A stretch of DNA of 36,027 bases from a virus, in IMG/VR virus record IMGVR_UViG_3300036900_000232, positions 1 to 36,027 of that record. One strand, written 5' to 3'. Of this stretch, positions 31,144-36,027 are shown in pieces. Position 1 is the stretch's first letter; every line of letters starts with the position of its first letter. The notes beneath the pieces are model-generated. The model made no database searches. It was not told the origin of the DNA and saw only the letters and a program-made list of their open reading frames with translations. The translations under genes were made by a program, and so were the position numbers.

Positions 31144-31343
31144 AGCTCGAGCCAGTCCTCGGCCATGATGCTCGCCTGCGTCGGGATCCAGTCCGTGGGG
31201 CGACGCTCGCGGCGCCCGACGAAGACGGCGATCGACTGGTAGCCCTGCGGCCCCGCGAGCTGAATCCACATGCCGGTCTCCCAGCCCACGCGGCGGACGC
31301 CCTTCCCGCGCTTGAGCGCCTCGACAGCTTCCCCGAACGTCAT
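31140..31343 (-). CDS. DUF2829 / Tad2-like protein (candidate anti-Thoeris factor)
   Basis: 67 residues. It begins MTFGEAVEALKRGKGVRRVG, then WETGMWIQLAG, and ends PTDWIPTQASIMAEDWLEL. This is the full DUF2829 pattern: F-x-AL-x2-LK-G-x2-V-x-R-x2-W near the start and W-x-P-x3-D/S-x2-AxDW at the end. Known family members (Tad2) bind the cyclic ADP-ribose-type signal made by Thoeris TIR proteins, and so block that host defence. The pocket residues cannot be checked here by eye. It overlaps both neighbours by 4 bases. The same frame is open upstream through an A9 run in the preceding gene, so a fused longer form is possible. Confidence 0.82.
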   Translation of the reverse strand: MTFGEAVEALKRGKGVRRVGWETGMWIQLAGPQGYQSIAVFVGRRERRPTDWIPTQASIMAEDWLEL

Positions 31344-31690
31344 GGCCTCACGTCCCCGGGATCTTGAGCTGTTCCGGCCGCGCCTTTTTTTTTGCGCGCC
31401 CACTGGCAGAAGCACTCGCGCCCGTGGATCACCCCGTCATGTTTGCAGGACGGGTGTCGCGAGCTGTGCTCGTCGTTGAACCAGATGAGCGCGCTCTGCC
31501 GCGATTCCGGCGTCGGGTTGTTGATCGTCGTGCACTTCTTGCAGTGGTGGCAGATGAGCTCGACCTGCGTTTTGCCCGGGCCGATGAGCCGCACCTCGAT
31601 CCAAGGCCGCATGTCGACCGGCGGCGGCGAGCTCGGCAAGAGCGGCGTTCGCTTCTTGAGCTCCGCGGCGGTGTAGCCGTCGGCCTTCAC
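31340..31690 (-). CDS. Cys/His-rich hypothetical protein ahead of Tad2
   Basis: 116 residues. GTG 31690 overlaps the upstream stop, and its stop overlaps the Tad2-like start (ATGA). It contains VELICHHCKKCTTINNP, then WFNDEHSSRHPSCKHD and GRECFCQWARKKKG. The Cys/His set could form one or two zinc sites, a layout seen in small phage proteins. The tail past the lysines (about 14 residues) is low-complexity, as expected if the main product ends by slippage or if the tail is dispensable. The function is unknown; adjacency to Tad2 makes it a candidate for the same anti-defence set. Confidence 0.6.
   Translation of the reverse strand: MKADGYTAAELKKRTPLLPSSPPPVDMRPWIEVRLIGPGKTQVELICHHCKKCTTINNPTPESRQSALIWFNDEHSSRHPSCKHDGVIHGRECFCQWARKKKGAAGTAQDPGDVRP
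31385..31393 (-). other. A9 run: possible -1 slippage site
   Basis: On the minus strand, nine A residues sit in phase as A-AAA-AAA in the 116-residue gene (codons 100-102). A -1 slip leads into the frame of the Tad2-like gene, which is open with no stop from here to its ATG at 31343. The product would be 102 + 81 = 183 residues. A run this long is striking in GC-rich DNA. It could also be a homopolymer length error that splits one gene in two. Confidence 0.45.
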
Positions 31691-31842
31691 GGCCGCGGCT
31701 CCCGAATCGCGATGACGCGATCGATCGTCGTGCCCCACTTCGCAGCCGCCGCCGCGCGCGCCTCGAACCAGGTTGCGGCCTCGACGCGGCACATGCGCGG
31801 CTTGCCAGGCTGGCCGGCCAGGGTGCAATGCCACTTGTTCAT
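31687..31842 (-). CDS. Small hypothetical protein, 51 residues
   Basis: ATG 31842 overlaps the nuclease stop (ATGA). It has WHCTLAGQPGKPRMCRVEAA then TWFEARAAAAAKWGTTIDRV: a two-strand start followed by one helix, a layout typical of small double-psi or RNA-binding-like phage proteins. Two Cys residues. I recognise no named family. Confidence 0.55.
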   Translation of the reverse strand: MNKWHCTLAGQPGKPRMCRVEAATWFEARAAAAAKWGTTIDRVIAIREPRP

Positions 31843-32288
31843 GACTCTCCGCTCCTCAAGTGCTTCGCGCACTTCCTCAGGTAGGCGCCGGCGAGCGCGG
31901 CACCACAGCGCGCGTTCCCGGCAAAAATCGTTGCGATATCCCAGCGGGCGAAAAAGGAACCGAGCGACCCGAGGAGGGCGTTCGGCGAAACGGTCGAGCG
32001 ATAGAGCCCGTCGACGAGCGTGCCGAGCGCGCCCTCGACGACGATGACCTTGCGCTCGTAGGTCGCGAGCCGATCGAGCTCCCGCTCGAAGCGCTCGCGC
32101 CCCTTGGTGAGCGTGCCGACGAGATCGCCGAGCGACTTGCGCTCGATCGCCACCTTCGACTCGAGCCCGACGATCGAGTAGTCGCCGGCGTCGAGCTTCT
32201 TGCGGACCGTCGGCACGTCGGCGGGGAACTGCCAAGGCGTCTGTTCCCTGGAATCGATCGCGATCTCGTAGGGCGCGTCGAGCTTCAC
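31839..32288 (-). CDS. ERCC4/XPF-type nuclease
   Basis: 149 residues. GTG 32288 overlaps the upstream stop. The XPF motif GD-x(n)-ERK-x3-D is complete: G35-D36 in AGDYSIVG, E49-R50-K51 in VAIERKSLGDL and D55. D12 in IAIDSREQTPW is the first acidic residue of the fold, and FERELDRLATYERKVIVVEG supplies the next helix and strand. It is a structure-selective DNA nuclease that could cut branched intermediates left by the exonuclease-annealase pathway, or resolve replication forks. Many phages carry such single-domain ERCC4 proteins. Confidence 0.85.
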   Translation of the reverse strand: MKLDAPYEIAIDSREQTPWQFPADVPTVRKKLDAGDYSIVGLESKVAIERKSLGDLVGTLTKGRERFERELDRLATYERKVIVVEGALGTLVDGLYRSTVSPNALLGSLGSFFARWDIATIFAGNARCGAALAGAYLRKCAKHLRSGES

Positions 32289-32749
32289 GCGACGGCCTTG
32301 CGGGCGAGATCGGCGAGGCGAAAGAGATCGTCCTGACCCGAGAACCCCGAACGGTCACACCACCGTTTCCAGTTCGCATCCTTGGGGCGCTTCTCGTTGT
32401 GCTTCTCGATCCACCGGCGGATAGCCGGCTCCGCGAGCTCCACAGCGCCATCGATCGTTTCCGCCTTTCGCAGAGCCATGACGAACTCGAGCCGAATCGC
32501 CCCGCGGAGCGTCTCGTCGAACAGGGCGCCGCCCACCGGGATCGTTCCGTAGGGCAACCTAGCTTTGGCGAAAAAGTCGGTGGACTCTGCATCCCACTCG
32601 CGCATCAGCACAAACAGGGCCTCTCGCCGCTCCTCGGCCAAGTCCGACAGCCTTTGCTGTCCAGGCGGCCGCGACACGACGATCAGCCCATCGGCGATCA
32701 TCTCCGCCGCGCACTCGTTGATGAGTGCCATGGTCTCGGCGACGGTCAC
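32285..32749 (-). CDS. Hypothetical early protein, 154 residues
   Basis: GTG 32749 overlaps the upstream stop (GTGA). Helical throughout: MALINECAAEMIADGLIVVS, RRLEF-like middle segments, and EPAIRRWIEKHNEKRPKDAN, then WKRWCDRSGFSGQDDLFRLA. The closing charged helix looks DNA- or protein-binding, but there is no known motif. It is the second gene of the early run. Confidence 0.55.
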   Translation of the reverse strand: MTVAETMALINECAAEMIADGLIVVSRPPGQQRLSDLAEERREALFVLMREWDAESTDFFAKARLPYGTIPVGGALFDETLRGAIRLEFVMALRKAETIDGAVELAEPAIRRWIEKHNEKRPKDANWKRWCDRSGFSGQDDLFRLADLARKAVA

Positions 32750-32988
32750 GCGTCCGCCCCAACGCGCCGAACCGCGCCCGCGAGGTCGGTGAAGACGACG
32801 CCCGGTTGGTTCAGCCGCGCAACGACGAGAGCCGCGTCGACGCGCTCGATCGCCTCGCGAAGCTCCTCGGTCACCGGTACCGCGCCGAAGACGACGGGCG
32901 GCGGCCGGTACGGGATCCGCTCGTCGGGGATGGCCACCGCGGGCTCGGCCGTCGGCGGGATGGTGTCTGCAAGAGGAGAGACGCTCAT
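32746..32988 (-). CDS. Hypothetical protein, first gene of the early minus-strand run
   Basis: 80 residues. AAGGAG at 33003-32998, 9 bases before ATG 32988, is a strong ribosome site and fixes the start. It has a Pro-rich N-terminal half (AIPDERIPYRPPPVVFGAVP) and a helical C-terminal half (TEELREAIERVDAALVVARL). No family is recognised. Its well-marked start suggests efficient translation soon after induction. Confidence 0.6.
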   Translation of the reverse strand: MSVSPLADTIPPTAEPAVAIPDERIPYRPPPVVFGAVPVTEELREAIERVDAALVVARLNQPGVVFTDLAGAVRRVGADA

Positions 32989-33052
32989 CAGCTCAGGCTC
33001 CTTAGGTGCGGACTACTGTTCTTTCGGACAATTCCTGAGAGAGGCAGGCGCG
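32989..33052 (-). promoter_or_regulatory. 5' region of the early minus-strand operon
   Basis: This is the only spacer ahead of the run that starts at 32988, so the promoter should lie here or upstream of the terminator. It contains the AAGGAG ribosome site (33003-32998) and, on the minus strand, TTGTCC; no matching -10 is convincing. If no promoter lies here, expression would depend on reading through the terminator just upstream, which would itself be a control step. Confidence 0.35.
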
Positions 33053-33082
33053 AAAAAGGCCCAGCGGCGAACCGTTGGGCCT
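33053..33082 (-). terminator. Rho-independent terminator
   Basis: Read on the minus strand, AGGCCCA and TGGGCCT (33082-33076 with 33063-33057) plus an inner G-T and CGG/CCG give an 11-pair stem closed by a 4-base loop (CGAA on the plus strand, TTCG on the minus). It is followed by five T (33057-33053). It lies between the minus-strand regulator gene and the early operon, so it ends regulator transcripts. Confidence 0.85.
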
Positions 33083-33171
33083 CAAACGATCAGGTCGGGA
33101 AGTGGATGACGAATCGACGAGTTACCCGTCGACGACGGCCGCCCGCGTGCGCATCCGTCATAGACATGGGC

Positions 33172-33420
33172 TCAGCTCGCTTTCCGGTGCGGCGCTCGCG
33201 CCCAGGAGTCGGACGGGATGCCGAGCTCCCGCTGGAGCGCGAGCGCGAGCTCGAGCGTCGGCATCCGCTCGGCCGCGAGGTAGCGCGAGATCGCGGGCTG
33301 GGTGACGCCGAGCCGCGCCGCCAGGTCGGCCTGTGACAGACCGGCACGTTCAAGGGCGAGAGCCAGAAGACGCCGACCCTCGGTCGGGCGTTTCCACTGC
33401 CTGGAGCGTCGCAATGTCAC
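33172..33420 (-). CDS. XRE-family HTH regulator (Cro/CI type)
   Basis: 82 residues from GTG 33420. The HTH is textbook: LERAGLSQADLAARLGVTQP then AISRYLAAERMPTLELALAL. It has no extra domain, so it is Cro-like in size. It is transcribed away from the 203-residue regulator across a shared operator region. On the minus strand TTGACA (33457-33452), 17 bases, TAGTTC (33434-33429) would start transcription at about the GTG itself, making the message leaderless. The terminator at 33053-33082 follows. Whether it maintains lysogeny or opposes it cannot be told from sequence. The 89 bases between its stop and the terminator hold nothing I recognise. Confidence 0.85.
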   Translation of the reverse strand: MTLRRSRQWKRPTEGRRLLALALERAGLSQADLAARLGVTQPAISRYLAAERMPTLELALALQRELGIPSDSWARAPHRKAS

Positions 33421-33442
33421 AGAATGCCGAACTAGCAGACCG

Positions 33443-33506
33443 CGGCATTCATGTCAATCGGCATTATAAGTCGCGGGACTTGTTGACATTCATGCCGCTT
33501 GGCATG
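33443..33506. promoter_or_regulatory. Divergent promoter-operator region between two regulators
   Basis: Two 15-base arms face each other: CGGCATTCATGTCAA (33443-33457) and TTGACATTCATGCCG (33483-33497), 13 of 15 positions matching as inverted repeats. Within the right arm lies CATGCC-gctt-GGCATG (33491-33506). Each arm supplies a TTGACA. TATAAG (33465-33470) between them is a good -10 for the plus strand. Repressor binding here would control both divergent genes. Confidence 0.65.
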
Positions 33507-34103
33507 ATTCAGGACGTGCGGACCATCGGCGACCGCGTGAAAGAGATCTTCGAGGAGCGCCTGGCGCGCGAACCGGAGCTCACCGGCGCCGACGTGAACG
33601 AAGCGATCGGGAAGAAGCGCCTCTCCGGCTACTTCTCGCGCCTGATGAACAACCAGCGCAACGAGCGTCCCGACCGCGAAGCCATCAAGCAGATCGCGGA
33701 CTACTTCGGCGTCTCGTTCGAGTGGCTCTATCTCGGCCGCGGCCCGAAGTACGCGCCGACAGGCATGCCGACGACGGAAGCGGAGCTCTTGCGGGCCAGC
33801 GTTCAAGGACTCGCGCCGCCCGCGCCTGCCGAGTTGCCCGACAACCTCGACGCGGCCGTGCGCTTCCGGCCTGCGCGGTACTCGGACGCCTTGATCGCGC
33901 AGGTTCGGCGCGAGCTGCGCGAGCAGGGCATCCACCCGAACAGCCGCACGCCGGTCGATTGGGACGAGGAGCTCACCCAGCGGCTCATCCGTTCGATCGG
34001 TGAGGACATCGCACGCGGGAAGGCGCGGGACGCGCAGGAGCGCACCGTCGTGAACCTCCTGGAGGAGACGCAAAAGCGGGCCGCGGCTGGAGAGAAGCGC
34101 TAG
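33492..34103 (+). CDS. CI-like HTH regulator
   Basis: 203 residues from ATG 33492; ATG 33504 and ATG 33414 are alternatives, and none has a strong ribosome site. Residues about 10-85 form an XRE-type HTH: RVKEIFEERLAREPELTGAD, KKRLSGYFSRLMNNQRNERP, then IKQIADYFGVSFEWLYLGRG, the last being the usual end of phage repressor HTH domains. The rest is helical (ARYSDALIAQVRRELREQGI; LTQRLIRSIGEDIARGKARD), with no S24 peptidase Ser/Lys pair, so RecA-linked self-cleavage is not expected. The start overlaps the operator arm, so it may control itself. Confidence 0.75.
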   Translation: MPLGMIQDVRTIGDRVKEIFEERLAREPELTGADVNEAIGKKRLSGYFSRLMNNQRNERPDREAIKQIADYFGVSFEWLYLGRGPKYAPTGMPTTEAELLRASVQGLAPPAPAELPDNLDAAVRFRPARYSDALIAQVRRELREQGIHPNSRTPVDWDEELTQRLIRSIGEDIARGKARDAQERTVVNLLEETQKRAAAGEKR

Positions 34104-34130
34104 CCGGAACGACATTCGTTCGCATGCTGC

Positions 34131-34174
34131 TTGACATTGCATGCCAACCGGCATTATGGTCGGCGGCATGTCAA
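34131..34174 (+). promoter_or_regulatory. Promoter-operator of the plus-strand arm
   Basis: TTGACATTGCATGCC (34131-34145) continues as ATGCC-aacc-GGCAT (34141-34154), the same ATGCC-N4-GGCAT palindrome as at 33492-33505 with the same TTGACAT in front. GGCATGTCAA (34165-34174) adds a reversed half. TTGACA with an 18-base spacer and TATGGT (34155-34160) is a good promoter; transcription would start near 34167, at the ATG of the 31-residue ORF. The shared site suggests one repressor silences both this arm and the regulator pair. Confidence 0.7.
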
Positions 34175-34263
34175 CGCGCGTCCCGCCGAGTCTCCTCCGG
34201 TCCCTCCTAGCGGCGGCCGCCCGCACCTACGCGCTCCGCCTCGCGCTCGCGGTGGTCTCGTGA
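34168..34263 (+). CDS. 31-residue leader-like ORF
   Basis: The ATG is predicted at or next to the transcription start, so it would be read without a leader. The product (MSTRVPPSLLRSLLAAAART, then YALRLALAVVS) is an amphipathic to hydrophobic helix with four Arg. Its TGA overlaps the GTG of the next gene (GTGA), so its translation could set the level of the downstream genes by reinitiation. It may be only a leader or may act on membranes. Confidence 0.5.
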   Translation: MSTRVPPSLLRSLLAAAARTYALRLALAVVS

Positions 34264-34691
34264 AGAGCGGCGCCGCCCCGGCGCTCGCGCCCGAGCTCGA
34301 CGAGGCGCACCCGGTCGACCGGACGAAGCTCGACCTGATCGACGCGATCTTGTCGGACCAGCTCGCGGCAGCCGAGCCCCGGCCGCCCCCTCCGGCGCCG
34401 CGCATCTACGACAGCGCCGGCCACGCCTTCGCCGCAGCCCGCGCCGAGTACGCCCTTGAGATGGGGAAGTTCTCGCACCTCGATTGGCGCGACCGGACCG
34501 CGTTCGATCGAGTCCCCTCCCCGGCCGCCGTTTTCGACCGGCTGTGCTTCAAACACATCGCCCTGATCAAGGACGACTCGAAGCGAGACCGCGCGCTCGG
34601 CGACTACCGCGCCGCGCGCGATCACAAGCGCTTCGGACCGAAGATGATCGCGCGCGCCTTCGCGAAGCTCATCAACGGGTGGCAACCGTGA
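34260..34691 (+). CDS. Hypothetical protein, 143 residues
   Basis: The GTG at 34260 overlaps the stop of the leader-like ORF, which selects it over upstream starts lying in the promoter. N-terminal linker rich in Pro/Ala, then a helical domain: YDSAGHAFAAARAEYALEMG, FDRLCFKHIALIKDDSKRDR, ALGDYRAARDHKRFGPKMIA. It is basic and could bind nucleic acid. No family is recognised. Confidence 0.6.
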   Translation: MKSGAAPALAPELDEAHPVDRTKLDLIDAILSDQLAAAEPRPPPPAPRIYDSAGHAFAAARAEYALEMGKFSHLDWRDRTAFDRVPSPAAVFDRLCFKHIALIKDDSKRDRALGDYRAARDHKRFGPKMIARAFAKLINGWQP

Positions 34692-35059
34692 ACGAGAACG
34701 GAGGCTTCGCCGAGCCGGCTCTCGTCTCGGACTTGGCGCGCTCGGTCGTGGTGCCGGACCCGGACCTCGTGCTCCGCGCGCGGCGTCTGGTGGCGCTCCG
34801 AGAAGCGGCCTCGAAGGAGATCGAGGAGCGCTGGGCGCATGAGCTCGCCGCGTCGATCTGCGCCCGCGTCTTCGCGGCGGAAGACTGCGGCGCGGAGTCG
34901 GGCGCGGAGTCGGGCGCGATCGAGGACGTCATCGCCGAAACGATCGAGCAGAGGTGGCGCAACGTCGGCACCTACTGGGGCTGGAAGTTGGTTGGTTTCC
35001 CGCGCGCGGTGCGGATCTGCATCGCGTGCGTCAACGCTTGGAAAGGAACTGAATCATGA
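34688..35059 (+). CDS. Hypothetical protein, 123 residues
   Basis: GTG 34688 overlaps the upstream stop (GTGA). It is helical and acidic in the middle, with a 12-base tandem duplication (34892-34915) giving GAESGAES. C-terminal segment: IEQRWRNVGTYWGWKLVGFP then RAVRICIACVNAWKG. No known domain. It is coupled to the next gene by ATGA. Confidence 0.55.
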   Translation: MNENGGFAEPALVSDLARSVVVPDPDLVLRARRLVALREAASKEIEERWAHELAASICARVFAAEDCGAESGAESGAIEDVIAETIEQRWRNVGTYWGWKLVGFPRAVRICIACVNAWKGTES

Positions 35060-35394
35060 AGATGTGGCGACAGGGCGACGTGTTGATCATGCAGGCGGAC
35101 AAGGTGAAGCCCGGCGCGGAGGTGCCGCGCGACAAGGGCCGCGTCGTGCTCGCGTACGGCGAGGTGACCGGCCACGCGCACGCGATCAAGACGCCCGCGG
35201 CGAAGCTCTACGAGCTCGCGACGCCGGCGGCCGACGCCGCCGCGCTCGCGCTCGGGGAGCGGATTCTGCGCTCGCGGACCGGGATGCGGCTCCAGCACGA
35301 GGAGCACGACGAGATCAAGCTGCCCGCGGGGTCGTTCCTCGTGCGCCATCAGCGCGAGTACTCGCCGACGGCCCTCCGCCAGGTGATCGACTGA
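35056..35394 (+). CDS. Conserved phage hypothetical (RQGDVL...GEVTGHAH...QREY)
   Basis: 112 residues. ATG overlaps the upstream stop (ATGA). It starts MKMWRQGDVLIMQADKVK and has VVLAYGEVTGHAHAIKTP, LQHEEHDEIKLPAGSFLVRH then QREYSP. From memory this set of motifs is found in many actinobacterial, myxobacterial and phage proteins, often next to DUF6745-type genes, as here. The conserved His residues (GHAH, HEEH) suggest a small cupin-like metal site, but no activity is known to me. Confidence 0.75.
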   Translation: MKMWRQGDVLIMQADKVKPGAEVPRDKGRVVLAYGEVTGHAHAIKTPAAKLYELATPAADAAALALGERILRSRTGMRLQHEEHDEIKLPAGSFLVRHQREYSPTALRQVID

Positions 35395-36027
35395 TGAAGA
35401 AGTACGACTTCAAGGATCACCCGGAGCACAAGGCGCGTCTCGAGGAGTGGCGCGATCGCTGGATTGCGATCGCGCTGCGGACCGAGCCGCAGACCGAGGG
35501 CGATCGGATCTCTTGCCGCATCGCGCTCCGCGGGCTCTACGCGGCGGCGACCCTGGAGGCGCCGCCGCCTCACCGCGAGGTCTTCTGCGCCTCACCGATC
35601 GGCGCCGCAATCGCGTGCGTCTTCGCCTCCTGCGTTTGGTGGCTCCGGGAGAATCCGGGACGTCACGCGGCGCTGTTTGGGCGCGCCGTGACCGAGGGCG
35701 AGATCGTGGGCGCGATCGCGCCGGCAACGCTGATCGCTGTTCACGCCGGGTTCGGCCTCCCGGTTCCGCCGTATCAGCGGCGGAACGACGCCGCGACGAG
35801 GGCCGCGACGAGGGCCGCGACGTGGGCCGCGACGTGGGACGCGACGAGGGACGCGACGTGGGACGCGACGAGGGCCGCGACGGAGGCCGCGACGGGGGAC
35901 GCGACGTGGGCCGCGACGGAGGCCGCGACGAGGGCCGCGACGGAGGCCGCGACGGAGGCCGCGACGAGGGACGCGACGAGGGCCGCGACGAGGGACGCGA
36001 CGTGGGACGCGACGAGGGCCGCGACGG
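35394..36027 (+). CDS. DUF6745-like protein, N-terminal part (runs off the contig)
   Basis: At least 211 residues. ATG 35394 shares one base with the previous stop (TGATG). The N-terminus, KARLEEWRDRWIAIALRTEP then IALRGLYAAATLEAPPPHRE and VFCASPIGAAIACVFASCVW, resembles the start of DUF6745 proteins (W..W..IALRTEP..R, then a xxP-P..V.W..SP element). A hydrophobic stretch (SPIGAAIACVFASCVWWL) follows. From 35793 the gene becomes tandem repeats to the contig end. It should join the left-end fragment (1-792), giving a protein of more than 460 residues with the repeat array in its centre. Confidence 0.8.
   Translation, partial: MKKYDFKDHPEHKARLEEWRDRWIAIALRTEPQTEGDRISCRIALRGLYAAATLEAPPPHREVFCASPIGAAIACVFASCVWWLRENPGRHAALFGRAVTEGEIVGAIAPATLIAVHAGFGLPVPPYQRRNDAATRAATRAATWAATWDATRDATWDATRAATEAATGDATWAATEAATRAATEAATEAATRDATRAATRDATWDATRAAT
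35793..36027 (+). repeat. 12-base tandem repeat, right contig end
   Basis: Nineteen full 12-base units plus 7 bases. In the coding frame each is Ala-Thr-X-(Ala/Asp); X here is Arg, Trp, Glu or, once, Gly. All differences are at unit positions 7, 8 and 11. In this window there are thus at least 27 full units in the gene when both ends are counted; the true number is unknown because the contig breaks in the array. Confidence 0.95.

Noticed and set aside
31140-31415. Longer start for the Tad2-like gene at 31415
   Set aside because: The start at 31343 matches the family start and overlaps the upstream stop; the upstream frame is better explained as open by chance or used by slippage.
35793-36027. 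CRISPR array
   Set aside because: Units are 12 bases with no spacers; the array is in frame within a protein.
35793-36027. Diversity-generating retroelement variable region
   Set aside because: No reverse transcriptase gene or template repeat, and differences are not limited to A positions.

Overview
The window is a near-complete genome of a temperate, podovirus-like phage (or an excised or assembled prophage). It is GC-rich and almost every gene is coupled to the next by a 1-8 base overlap, usually ATGA or GTGA. Both contig ends lie inside the same 12-base tandem repeat, within one gene: the N-terminal half is at the right end (35394 on) and the C-terminal half at the left end (to 792). The molecule is therefore best read as a circular map broken inside a repeat. 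The host is inferred, not proven, to be a high-GC bacterium, possibly Myxococcota: the phage carries a cysteine-rich lipoprotein of a kind I associate with that group, and a DUF6745-like protein.

The plus-strand arm runs from about 34168 through the contig junction to 5039. It holds a tiny leader-like ORF, small unknown proteins, the repeat-split DUF6745-like protein, a single ORF joining a 5'-3' exonuclease to a RecT-type annealase, a conserved unknown, an excisionase-like HTH protein and a tyrosine integrase. An attP candidate matching a tRNA 3' end follows, then three small genes.

The minus-strand arm runs from 32988 down to 5002. Its early part (32988 to 29445) holds an ERCC4-type nuclease, several small unknown proteins, a DUF2829/Tad2-like anti-Thoeris candidate and a VapE-type ATPase. 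An A9 run near the end of the gene before Tad2 could let a -1 slip fuse the two proteins. A noncoding repeat-rich stretch and a plus-strand lipoprotein gene (29056-29472) interrupt the arm. The structural operon (28650 to 5002) follows: small genes, GNAT acetyltransferase, large terminase with an N-terminal winged-helix-like segment, portal, scaffold, major capsid, head-tail adaptor, nozzle, four large internal or ejection-type proteins, a lectin-like tail protein and a lysis group with endolysin. There is no tape measure, tail tube or sheath, which fits a short-tailed virion.

The control region at 33053-34174 has two divergent HTH regulator genes, a strong terminator and two copies of a promoter-operator module (TTGACAT followed by ATGCC-N4-GGCAT). 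One copy lies between the regulators and the other in front of the plus-strand arm, so a single repressor could control both.
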